Source of the DNA: Chloroflexota bacterium
GTDB taxonomy: Bacteria > Chloroflexota > Anaerolineae > Anaerolineales > Anaerolineaceae
Assembly: GCA_029265085.1 (NCBI GenBank)
Contig: JAJUJY010000018.1
Coordinates: forward strand, 1 to 44,310
Direction: 5' to 3'
Length of the DNA stretch: 44,310 nucleotides
Shown here: one piece after another, positions 33,879 through 41,410 of the stretch
Layout of the letters: each line of letters begins with the position of its first letter
Position numbering within the stretch: the first letter of the stretch is position 1
Made by a program: the position numbers and the translations under genes
Notes under the pieces: generated by a model
Seen by the model: the letters and a program-made list of their open reading frames with translations, nothing else
Told to the model about the DNA's origin: nothing
Databases searched by the model: none

Positions 33879-34078
33879 ATAACGCTCCCAGGCAGGTTTT
33901 GTACAATTCAGCACAAACCCGCCGCAGAAGCATTGATTTTTGTTATGCGGAGCGCGGGCTTACTTCTCTTTCACAGCCGGGCTGATCTCAGCCACATGCG
34001 CCAATTGCTCCGGCTTCAACACCTGGATGGTGCGCTCTTCCGTTTGAATCCACTGATTGCAGCGAAAAGCCTTGAGCG
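33828..34078. repeat. Right copy of the 251-bp direct repeat
   Basis: Direct repeat partner of 32491-32741. The unique sequence between the copies is 1086 bp and contains only the MBL-fold gene. The right copy is continuous with the full Crp/Fnr gene, the left copy with the full oxidase-like gene. Confidence 0.95.
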
Positions 34079-34658
34079 AGCGGCTGAACGCTTCCGGAAC
34101 GGTTGAAATCTGCGCGGCCAACTGGTGGTTGGGGTGGCGCCGCCGGTCAATCGGCTTTTGCCCGTTCGCAGAAAGCTCCAACAGCAGCTTGGCTGCCCGC
34201 GCCAAGACCGGCCGGAAAGACAAATCCTGAAAATGACCAATCAGGCGGCGGTTGCGCGCAGCCATCACCCGCAGCATACCCAGCGCCACCCGCGGATGTT
34301 TCAACAACAGCTCTTCCAGATGCTCCGGTGCAAGGTTCCAGACCAGGCTGTCTTCCAGCGCAATGGCCGTGGCCGGGCTGGGGCCGCCGTCCAGCGCAGA
34401 GACTTCATTAAACATAATCACCGGCTCGAAGATGGCCAGGATCGAGATCTGCCCCTGCGGGCTGAGCTTGCATAACTGCACCCGCCCGCCCAACAGCACA
34501 TACAACCCGCTGGTTGGCTCCTCTTCAAAAAAGAGGATTTCCCCGGCGGTAAAACGGCGGATTTGCCCGGCAGCAATAATTAGTTTAATTGCCTCGGGAG
34601 TAATCCCCTTGAAATGTTCCACATTGCCAAGCTGTTGTGCCAGTAGGTTGAGATCCAT
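33960..34658 (-). CDS. Crp/Fnr-family transcriptional regulator
   Basis: A 232-residue regulator. Residues about 15-130 form a cyclic-nucleotide-binding-like beta roll (GEILFFEEEPTSGLYVLLGGRVQLCKLSPQGQ, then NEVSALDGGPSPATAIALE). A dimerisation helix and a C-terminal winged helix follow, with HQLAAQISTVPEAFSRSLKAF as the likely HTH. There is no cysteine cluster for an FNR-type iron-sulfur cluster and the cAMP pocket motif is not conserved, so a Dnr-like sensor is possible. It faces the same way as the oxidase-like operon, and before the insertion it lay directly upstream of it. Confidence 0.9.
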   Translation of the reverse strand: MDLNLLAQQLGNVEHFKGITPEAIKLIIAAGQIRRFTAGEILFFEEEPTSGLYVLLGGRVQLCKLSPQGQISILAIFEPVIMFNEVSALDGGPSPATAIALEDSLVWNLAPEHLEELLLKHPRVALGMLRVMAARNRRLIGHFQDLSFRPVLARAAKLLLELSANGQKPIDRRRHPNHQLAAQISTVPEAFSRSLKAFRCNQWIQTEERTIQVLKPEQLAHVAEISPAVKEK

Positions 34659-35017
34659 AGATTTTGCGCTCTCGTTCCGTCAAAGGATGCACTCTGATTT
34701 TATCCAACTAAGTGGGGAAAGTACACCGTAAAAACGCACCAGATTCAAACCACGAATGTGCGTAGATGCACCTCAGCCACACCCGCCGGACCCGGTTTAC
34801 GGATAAAAACGGCTGCCGCGGCAGGAAAAACCCCAAAAATGCACAAATTCCTTAAAATTTCCTTAAATCTCTTGACAAAAATTTAGACTTTTTTTGTACT
34901 AGTATGATACAATAGTACCTGTTCACTCATACATGCGTCTGTGCTTCTTGCCATAGTTCTCAAGAAATGCCTGACCGGATGAGATATTCAATTTTTTTTG
35001 ACAAGGATGAAAGTGTT
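34659..35017 (+). promoter_or_regulatory. Long AT-rich leader and promoter region of the RRM gene
   Basis: About 360 nt without a gene. The stretch 34850-34920 is very AT-rich, with TTGACA near 34873 and TATGAT/TACAAT near 34904-34914, but the spacing is not standard. A leader of about 100 nt then precedes the ATG at 35018, as is common for cold-inducible RNA-binding proteins. Promoters of the divergent Crp/Fnr gene must also lie here. Confidence 0.4.
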
Positions 35018-35383
35018 ATGAATCTGTATGTTGGCAATTTGCCGTATAGCATTAGTGAAGCCGATGTCCGGCAGGCGTTTGAAGCCTATGGTGAGGTTAC
35101 CTCTGTAGTTCTGATCAAGGACAAAGAGACCGGTCAGCCGCGTGGTTTTGGTTTCGTTGAAATGGCAAGCGACGAAGAAGCACAGGCCGCAATCAATGGC
35201 TTAAATGGCAAGGATTTCAAGAATCGCAACCTGGTCGTCAACCAGGCTCGCCCGCGCGAAGAGCGCCCCGATCGCCGTCCCGGCGGTGGTGGTGGCGGCT
35301 TCGGTGGCCAGCGCCGCCCCGGTGGCGGTAGCGGCGGCCCCGGCGGCAATCGTGGTGGCGACAACCGCCGCCGCGGCTGGTAA
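35018..35383 (+). CDS. RRM-type glycine-rich RNA-binding protein
   Basis: A 121-residue protein with one RNA recognition motif: RNP2 LYVGNL at 3-8 and RNP1 RGFGFVEM near 42-49. It is followed by an Arg/Gly-rich tail of about 40 residues (repeats of GGGGG, RRPGG, GGNRGG). This is the layout of the bacterial and cyanobacterial Rbp family, often cold-induced. The start is MNLYVGNL at 35018, with AAGGA 10 nt upstream. The tail is low-complexity coding DNA, not a separate repeat element. Confidence 0.92.
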   Translation: MNLYVGNLPYSISEADVRQAFEAYGEVTSVVLIKDKETGQPRGFGFVEMASDEEAQAAINGLNGKDFKNRNLVVNQARPREERPDRRPGGGGGGFGGQRRPGGGSGGPGGNRGGDNRRRGW

Positions 35384-35403
35384 GCCTCGAGCGTAAAAGA
35401 GAA

Positions 35404-35437
35404 ACAGAGCAGTCGAACGGCTGCTCTGTTTTTTTTT
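35404..35437 (+). terminator. Terminator of the RRM gene
   Basis: ACAGAGCAGTC pairs with GGCTGCTCTGT (one G-T pair) around a GAAC tetraloop, followed by nine Ts. It marks the left border of the AT-rich island. Confidence 0.93.
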
Positions 35438-35540
35438 AAATCACATTTATATATTTTAATTTTTGGGATAAACAATTAGATAAAATTGGACTATCGAATT
35501 TCAATACAATAAATCTTTCTTGGTCAAAATTGTAAATTTT

Positions 35541-36227
35541 TTATACATTATGCTCTTCCTTAATCCTTTTTATTTTGTCAACTAAAAGATCAACCCCTGT
35601 AGATGGATTGCCTTTTGTATCCCATACTCCCTTATTTCGTTTCCTTAATATTTCCGCGTTACTAAGCGCTATTTCAAGGTTATGCCTTAAATTTACATAA
35701 ACGTCCTTAGATTTTTCATATTGTGGTAGAAATAATCGTAACCTTGAAATCACGGCTTTAGCATCCAGAAATTCTCTATCTGTCTTTTCAAAGTGCAATA
35801 AATACCAATATTCAAATGATGGATTTGATACTGCCAACTCTATTCTCTCGGTATCCGCTATAGAATACACATTAATCATTCCACCTCTGTTATTAGGATT
35901 TTCTGTATCAAAGACACACCATACTTCATCGAGTTGATCTTCCCATTCCCTCTTATTTTGCAATTCATTCTTTCTCTTAATTGCCTTTTCAATAATTTGA
36001 CTTGGATCCGTTTTCGCACCACTATCCATAACTAATATTTTTAATGTAGGTATACGAAAATCCTTCTTCAAAGCAGTAAAATAAAGTTTCTCAGTTTCAG
36101 TACCTTCTACAATGATTAAAATTTGTTTTCTATAATATCTCGAGCCAATAGGTTTGCGCGATTCAGAAAGATCTCGTGGTTTTCCAAAAGTTATTTTTCC
36201 CCCTGATGGTTTTGGAACACGCGCCAT
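35541..36227 (-). CDS. rloB: RloB family protein (AbiLii-like, Toprim-type)
   Basis: A 228-residue protein of the RloB family. The first motif is ILIIVEGTETEKLYF near residues 37-51, with the conserved Glu of Toprim-like nucleases, and the second is WCVFDTEN near 103-110, where the usual D-x-D reads D-T-E. SNPSFEYWYLLHFE is a further RloB block. The family includes AbiLii of the lactococcal abortive-infection system AbiL. The start ATG at 36227 overlaps the RloA stop as TAATG, so translation is coupled. Base composition is clearly more AT-rich than in the flanking genes. Confidence 0.85.
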   Translation of the reverse strand: MARVPKPSGGKITFGKPRDLSESRKPIGSRYYRKQILIIVEGTETEKLYFTALKKDFRIPTLKILVMDSGAKTDPSQIIEKAIKRKNELQNKREWEDQLDEVWCVFDTENPNNRGGMINVYSIADTERIELAVSNPSFEYWYLLHFEKTDREFLDAKAVISRLRLFLPQYEKSKDVYVNLRHNLEIALSNAEILRKRNKGVWDTKGNPSTGVDLLVDKIKRIKEEHNV

Positions 36228-37510
36228 TAGCACCCCCCATTTAATAACTCAGTTGCTAATTCGCCAACAAGAGGAATAGCTCCATAACGCCCTTGTAAAT
36301 AACCTTTTGCTAAGGCCTCGTTTTTACGGGGGCTAAACTCTGCCAACGAATAAATTTCAGAAGAGAAATCCGGTTTCCTTTCTACAAACCAAATTTGATC
36401 CCTTCGGAACAAGTCTAAATCCAACAAGGTAGTATCATGAGTGTTAAATATCAATTGCAATTTATTGCAATTGATATCAGGATTTTGAAATAGCTTTATT
36501 ATCTCTCTGGTTAATAAAGGATGAAAACTAGCATCCAATTCATCAATATACACTAATCCTGAACCTTCAAGTGACATAAGTATTAATGCAATAAGTTTAA
36601 AAAACCTTTTAGTTCCCTCAGATTCATCATTTAATAGATCGAGGGAACACAATTTATTATCTTTATCTCTTCGAATTAGAGATACCCGAACCTGCATTGG
36701 CTCATCTCCATCTTCATACAGACTAGAGATAATTTTCTTAACTTTTTCTGGAACATTATCAGCTAAAGCAAGCTTCTCTTCGCGAACTTCGTAATCTTCG
36801 ATAGCAATATCTACCGTGCGAAGCAAAGATATAATGGTTTTTTTGTATTTGTCTTGTCTAAGAATATTCGAAACTACTTCTAAAGGCACATCATTTGATG
36901 GCCAGCCATACAATCCTTCCAAAAACCATTCATATACTAAATGTAATTGCTTATGATTCAAAAAAGCGGCGGTCGAAAGAAATAAAGCATTTGATCTAGT
37001 TGATTCCTTTATTTTTTCCTTATCGCCCTTAAGCGAGTCCCCAAACTTATATAGGTCTACACCATTTTTTTTGTCATAATTTCGCTCAAAAATAATTGCC
37101 TGACGACCACGTGGCCATGCAAATAGCCATTCTTTATGAACTCGGATTCTGTCCACGGTAAAGCCATATTGATATCGAACATCATTTTGAATAAAAGTTA
37201 CTTCAAAATCACTTGGTGAATTTCGTGACTCTTCATCGTATATAAACGGAACAACAGGTATTAATGAATTTGGTTTTCTCGAAAATGAATTCGAAACAAA
37301 CTCATCAACAAAATTAAGGGCCTCAAGAAGTTTACTTTTTCCAGAAGCATTAGCACCATAAATAGAAATAGACCTTAACAAATTAAATTTACTTGTGGGA
37401 ATTGATTTTATTAAATTTTCAGGATGAGAAGCATCACTATTGGCAATCATACTTAATACTTGTTCATCACGAAAACATCTAAAATTCCGCAATCTTAATT
37501 CTACTAGCAT
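36227..37510 (-). CDS. rloA: RloA/AbiLi-like AAA ATPase
   Basis: A 427-residue SMC/OLD-like ATPase. LVELRLRNFRCFRDE starts the fold, Walker A is YGANASGKSKLL near residues 50-61, the signature region is DESEGTKRFFKLIALIL, Walker B is LVYIDELDASFHPLL, and the switch His is in FNTHDTTLLD. Paired with RloB it forms a two-gene unit of the kind found in AbiL and related ATPase-plus-Toprim anti-phage systems. The start has GGAGGA just upstream. Low G+C and a strong private promoter indicate horizontal acquisition. The phage target is unknown. Confidence 0.88.
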   Translation of the reverse strand: MLVELRLRNFRCFRDEQVLSMIANSDASHPENLIKSIPTSKFNLLRSISIYGANASGKSKLLEALNFVDEFVSNSFSRKPNSLIPVVPFIYDEESRNSPSDFEVTFIQNDVRYQYGFTVDRIRVHKEWLFAWPRGRQAIIFERNYDKKNGVDLYKFGDSLKGDKEKIKESTRSNALFLSTAAFLNHKQLHLVYEWFLEGLYGWPSNDVPLEVVSNILRQDKYKKTIISLLRTVDIAIEDYEVREEKLALADNVPEKVKKIISSLYEDGDEPMQVRVSLIRRDKDNKLCSLDLLNDESEGTKRFFKLIALILMSLEGSGLVYIDELDASFHPLLTREIIKLFQNPDINCNKLQLIFNTHDTTLLDLDLFRRDQIWFVERKPDFSSEIYSLAEFSPRKNEALAKGYLQGRYGAIPLVGELATELLNGGC

Positions 37511-37527
37511 ATCTCCTCCGATTTACA

Positions 37528-37561
37528 GTGTAATTTTACACATTATTTACAAAAAAGTCAA
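37528..37561 (-). promoter_or_regulatory. Strong promoter of rloAB with a palindrome over the -10
   Basis: On the minus strand TTGACT (37556-37561) and TAAAAT (37533-37538) are 17 bp apart. The inverted repeat GTGTAA-TT-TTACAC (37528-37541) covers the -10 box. The leader is only about 16 nt. The arrangement is what a repressed or autoregulated toxic operon would show. Confidence 0.7.
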
Positions 37562-38014
37562 ATAAAATGTGTTTCATTGTGGTTTTATCAAATCATACTC
37601 TTGCAAACTTTAAACCACAAGTATCAATACAGGCTTTATGCCATAAATCCACTTCTTGTCTTGTTATTACTTTATACTTTACAACAAAGGAAATGTTTGT
37701 AAATATCCATAAAAACCATTATCAAACTCTCAACAATTTATCACTTTTTTCATTAATTAAAAATCTAAAATCTAATTTTGTGGTACACAAGACTTTTGCG
37801 TGAATCTTTCTGGTTTTCCCTTATTTTTTGCCATCACCCTGTTTTTCTGTCCCTGTTTCAAACAGGGAATGGATAATGGGGTTACAGGAAGGCAAAACAA
37901 AGCAAGATTTAGGTCGTTTGAGTTTTATATTTGGAATTGCTGCACTTTTCCCTTCTGCGTTGCCAATTTCTCCCTCCTGCATTATGATTGCCCCATCACG
38001 GGAGGGCTGTAACA
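37562..38014. other. AT-rich gene-free spacer at the island's right border
   Basis: About 450 nt in which no credible gene is seen; short open frames lack ribosome sites and family similarity. Composition changes from AT-rich to the genomic average near 37980. It contains the hairpin CCCTGTTT-C-AAACAGGG (37851-37867). No tRNA remnant, transposase or obvious target duplication is visible. Confidence 0.5.
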
Positions 38015-38758
38015 ATGCGCCGGTTAATTCAGACCAGCCTGGTCTTTTTGGTGGAATGGTCACTCTATTTGATCCTGGAAACGCTGACGGGCAAAATCCA
38101 GTGGTCTCAACATGCCGCTTCGGCGCTGCTGCCGTTGGGCTTCTTTGGCCTGATCGGGCTGCTGCTCAGCCTGGCGAACTTCTGGCGCAGGCGCGACCTC
38201 AGCGCGGGCTTTTTGGGGGCCGCTGCTGCCGGTCTGCTGCTGCTTGACCAGGCCGCCAAGACCTGGATCAACCGCCAGATGGCCTATCCCAGCGATATCC
38301 CGCTCTTTGGCGGGCTGATCACGCTCAGCCACGCGCGCAATTACGCCGGTTCCTGGGCCTTGCAGCGCCTCAACCTGACCAACGAGATCACTCCGCTGCG
38401 CATTTTTGTGGAAGCGATGCTGATGGTGCTGGTGGTCGCCTGGTTTGTGTACTACCTGCGCGGAGAGCGCGGCGGCTACTGGACCGACATGGCGGCGATC
38501 TTTTTTACCGCGGGCGTGTCCAGTGCGGTGCTGGATAAATTGCTGCGCGGTTTCACCCTGGATTTCATCGGCCTGCCGGGGCTGTTCGTCGCCGACCTGA
38601 AGGATATTTACCTCTTCATCGGCGTGGCTGCACTGCTTGCCGAACTGGTCAGCCAGCCCCAGACCCCCTTAAAGATAAGCTGGCCGGAAACCAGGCAGTC
38701 GATTGCCCGTTTTTTGCGCTACCTGGGCGGCGGGCGCGGTCCCGACCAGCCGGAATAA
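38015..38758 (+). CDS. Signal peptidase II-like membrane protein (divergent LspA)
   Basis: A 247-residue protein with about six helices, longer than usual LspA (about 160). After two extra N-terminal helices, LLLLDQAAKTWINRQM, then PLFGGLITLSHARNYAGSW, match the start of LspA (D-xx-K, then N-x-G-A). AGVSSAVLDKLLRGFTLDFIGL and LFVADLKDIYLFIG match the two catalytic blocks, keeping both aspartates but changing NxxDR to AVLDK and FNxAD to LFVAD. It may be a lipoprotein signal peptidase of altered specificity. The start has GGAGGG 7 nt upstream. Confidence 0.75.
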   Translation: MRRLIQTSLVFLVEWSLYLILETLTGKIQWSQHAASALLPLGFFGLIGLLLSLANFWRRRDLSAGFLGAAAAGLLLLDQAAKTWINRQMAYPSDIPLFGGLITLSHARNYAGSWALQRLNLTNEITPLRIFVEAMLMVLVVAWFVYYLRGERGGYWTDMAAIFFTAGVSSAVLDKLLRGFTLDFIGLPGLFVADLKDIYLFIGVAALLAELVSQPQTPLKISWPETRQSIARFLRYLGGGRGPDQPE

Positions 38759-38838
38759 CTGTGCTTGAAAATGCCAGCCGCCAGAGAGATTGCTTTCTCT
38801 GGCGGTTATTTTGATACCCCAAGGAATAGGGCGGTACC

Positions 38839-40035
38839 CTACACTTTTTGCGGCGCTTCGACCGCGGACTGGCGGGAGGTTCCCCCCGAAAGCAGGCGCA
38901 CCACCAGAATGAAACCCAGCATCAACCAGATGCCCGCACCCACAAACCAGGCCGCTGGCAGCGGACCGCTGCGCTCCAGCAGCACCCCTTGCAGCCAGGG
39001 CAGCAGCATACCGCCCACACTGCCCGCCGAGGCCACCATACTGACGGCCTTGCCCGGCGTGCGCTGAAAAAGCTGGCTGACCAGGGCCATCGTCGTCGGG
39101 TAGATTGCGCCAAAGCACAGCCCGGTCAGCACCACACCAGCCACACTGGCAAAGCGGCTCTCCAGGCCAAGGATCGAGAGCAGCCCGGCAGCCGATGCCC
39201 CGCCCAGGCTGACCAGCAGTACCTGCACCGGTGTGAGCCAGTTCCCGGCCACCGACCAGGCCAGCCGTCCGGCCGTCAACGCCAACCAGAAGAAGGAGGT
39301 GATCAAGGCTGCCTGCGAGAGATCCATGCCGACTGTGCGCTGCATGATGGCGGTCGTCCAGCCGCCAATCCCGTTCTCCACCCCAACATAAACCAGGATC
39401 AACAACCCCAGCAGCCAGATCAACGGCGAGCGCAGCACACCGTCTGCGGCACCAACCGGAGCACCCGCCAGGCTGCCCTGGGGCGCAGGGATGCGCGCCA
39501 GCAGGGGCAATATCAATAACCCGGCCGCCGCGGTGATCCAGATCACCGGAAAGGCCGAGTCAAACAGGCGGAACGAAAATCCGGCCGCTGCCGGACCGGT
39601 AAACGCGCCCACGCCGAAGAACAGGTTCAGCAAATTCAGCGCAGAAACACTGCGCCGGGCAAAAATGCGCGCAACCAGCACATTAATCCCCAGGTCCATC
39701 GGCCCGTGTCCCAACCCGGCCAGCAGAGCAAAGGCCAGGCCCGCCGCCAGCGAACGGCTGAAGGTCAGGCCCAGGGTGCCAGCCACAATCAAGAGCATGC
39801 CGGTCACAATTACCGGGCGCTGACCAATCCGGTCGCTAAGCGGACCGGCAATTAATTGGCCGCTCAAGGCCCCCAAAAACAGGGCCGTGAACAGGCCGCC
39901 AACCTGAGCCAGGCTGGTATTCATCTTTCCGGCAAGTTCCGGCAAAGCAGGTCCGAGAACCGCCGTAGTCAGCCCCAAGACAAAAAACGCGGCGCAGCAC
40001 ACCACTAAAACCCAACGTGATTCCGATTTTGACAT
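38839..40035 (-). CDS. MFS transporter, probably sugar-related
   Basis: A 398-residue protein with 12 helices. The MFS signature between helices 2 and 3 is GPLSDRIGQRPVI, and the fourth-helix block LLAGLGHGPMDLGINVLVA resembles the FHS/FucP-type sugar:H+ symporters, which carry G-x-G-xx-DxxxN there. The sugar identity is unknown. It is transcribed away from a DeoR-type regulator across a 149-nt region full of operator-like repeats, which supports regulated sugar uptake. The start has AAGGA 8 nt upstream. Confidence 0.85.
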   Translation of the reverse strand: MSKSESRWVLVVCCAAFFVLGLTTAVLGPALPELAGKMNTSLAQVGGLFTALFLGALSGQLIAGPLSDRIGQRPVIVTGMLLIVAGTLGLTFSRSLAAGLAFALLAGLGHGPMDLGINVLVARIFARRSVSALNLLNLFFGVGAFTGPAAAGFSFRLFDSAFPVIWITAAAGLLILPLLARIPAPQGSLAGAPVGAADGVLRSPLIWLLGLLILVYVGVENGIGGWTTAIMQRTVGMDLSQAALITSFFWLALTAGRLAWSVAGNWLTPVQVLLVSLGGASAAGLLSILGLESRFASVAGVVLTGLCFGAIYPTTMALVSQLFQRTPGKAVSMVASAGSVGGMLLPWLQGVLLERSGPLPAAWFVGAGIWLMLGFILVVRLLSGGTSRQSAVEAPQKV

Positions 40036-40100
40036 ACATTTCTTCCTTCATTCCGGCAAAAACCGGCAATTGACAACCCAAAACAATCTGGTTACAATAA

Positions 40101-40184
40101 ATTCGTGCAATTTCGTGCATAAACAAGATTATAAATGATTAAAAACGCAATTTCAAGATATTTCGTGCAAACTCAGGCAAACTC
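40101..40184. promoter_or_regulatory. Repeated TTCGTGCA operators between MFS and DeoR genes
   Basis: TTCGTGCA occurs at 40103-40110, 40113-40120 and 40162-40169, the first two exactly 10 bp apart. GCAAACTCA is then repeated in tandem at 40167-40175 and 40177-40185 (second copy overlaps the deoR-like ATG). This fits direct-repeat binding on one DNA face by the DeoR-family protein. Confidence 0.65.
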
Positions 40185-40943
40185 ATGCTTAAAGAAGACC
40201 GCCAAAACCAGATTCTCCAGGCCCTCCAGCGCGACGGCAAGGTTGTTGCCACCGAACTCAGCCAGTTATTGGGCGTTTCCGAAGATACCATCCGGCGCGA
40301 CCTGCGCGAACTGGCCCAGGCCGGACAATTGCAGCGTGTCCACGGCGGCGGGCTGCCGCGCTCGCCTGTATCACCGCTGTTTCACGAACGCGAACACGAG
40401 TCGCCCGATGTCAAAAAATCAATTGCCCGCGCCGCTTTATCCCTGGTGCAAGACGGGCAGGTGATCATCATTGACGGCGGCACCACCCCGCTCTATGCGG
40501 CGCAACTGTTTCCGCGAGAACTGCGCGCCAAGGTAGTCACCAACAGTCTGCCGGTTGCCACCGCGCTGTCCGAACACCCCCACATCGAGATTCTTGTGAT
40601 TGGCGGGCGGCTGCTCAAGCCCTCGTTGGTCTCGGTCGGGGCAGAAACGGTCAGCGGGCTGCAAAATCTGCGCGCCGACCTGTGCCTGATGGGGGTATGC
40701 AGCCTGGATATCGCCGCGGGCATTTCCACCTTCGAATACGAAGAAGCCCTGGTCAAGCGCGCCATGATCGCCGGTTCCAGCCGGGTAGCCGCGCTCTCTG
40801 GCCGGGAAAAGCTCAACACCGCCTCGCCGTTCATCGTTGCCCCCATTTCCTCACTGGATGTACTGGTTACCGAGGCCGGGCTGCCCACAGAAATGCTCGC
40901 TGCGTACCGACAGGCCGGCATCGAGGTCATCGAAGCCGCCTGA
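40185..40943 (+). CDS. DeoR/GlpR-family transcriptional regulator
   Basis: A 252-residue repressor. The N-terminal winged helix is DRQNQILQALQRDGKVVATELSQLLGVSEDTIRRDLRELAQAGQLQRVHGGG, the standard DeoR signature. The C-terminal sensor domain has IIIDGGTTPLYAAQLF, VVTNSLPVATAL and VIGGRLLKPSLVSVG, typical for binding phosphorylated sugars. It ends at 40943 before a shared terminator and probably controls the divergent MFS gene. Confidence 0.93.
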   Translation: MLKEDRQNQILQALQRDGKVVATELSQLLGVSEDTIRRDLRELAQAGQLQRVHGGGLPRSPVSPLFHEREHESPDVKKSIARAALSLVQDGQVIIIDGGTTPLYAAQLFPRELRAKVVTNSLPVATALSEHPHIEILVIGGRLLKPSLVSVGAETVSGLQNLRADLCLMGVCSLDIAAGISTFEYEEALVKRAMIAGSSRVAALSGREKLNTASPFIVAPISSLDVLVTEAGLPTEMLAAYRQAGIEVIEAA

Positions 40944-40957
40944 AAGCCAATCGCCTG

Positions 40958-40994
40958 AAAAAAACTCCCCTCGCAGAACATTCTGGAGGGGAGT
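40958..40994. terminator. Bidirectional terminator
   Basis: ACTCCCCTC (40964-40972) pairs with GAGGGGAGT (40986-40994). A-run 40958-40964 gives a T-run on the minus strand; a shorter T-run follows on the plus strand. It serves the DeoR gene and the convergent small membrane protein. Confidence 0.8.
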
Positions 40995-41007
40995 ACGATT
41001 TTTGGTT

Positions 41008-41322
41008 TTATGAAATATTCCGCCGTTCTTCCATTAAGATGCGCGTGGCGCGGGTATTTTCCTCAATTGCCAGAAGCAAATCAATCACCTCGCCTGTACC
41101 AAACAAGAACAGGCCGGTCAACAGCCCCCACACAAAGGTAAGCAGACCGCCGTACAACCCGGCACCGCGCGGCATGCCAAAGCGCCCGCCAAACAGGTCT
41201 GCGCTGACCAACCCGGTAAAGATTGCAACGATAAATAAAATCACCGACCCAATCAGAACAATGCCGCCTAAAATCTTAAAAATAAGACCCACCGACCGAA
41301 GGGCTTTAAATTTCTTTTCCAT
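41008..41322 (-). CDS. Small membrane protein of unknown function
   Basis: A 104-residue protein with two predicted helices (near 12-37 and 55-75), a glycine-rich connection (GGRFGMPRGAGLYGG) and a charged C-terminal tail (EENTRATRILMEERR). No function is recognised; the layout resembles small DUF4282-like proteins, which is only an impression. The start has AGGAGGAG immediately upstream and the gene has its own terminator. Confidence 0.7.
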   Translation of the reverse strand: MEKKFKALRSVGLIFKILGGIVLIGSVILFIVAIFTGLVSADLFGGRFGMPRGAGLYGGLLTFVWGLLTGLFLFGTGEVIDLLLAIEENTRATRILMEERRNIS

Positions 41323-41410
41323 CTCTCCTCCTATGTGCCATCGATGATGCAAGGAAAATCGCCCGGCCTGGCTGCCGCACTCCCCGCCCAGGACAGGAAA
41401 TTTTTAAAAA

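Noticed and set aside
35281..35370. GGTGGC-like repeats resembling a small repeat array
   Set aside because: They are codons of the Arg/Gly-rich tail of the RRM protein, not an independent repeat or CRISPR.
37567..38012. Small open frames in the AT-rich spacer beside rloA
   Set aside because: No ribosome sites, no conserved features; frames arise from low stop density by chance.
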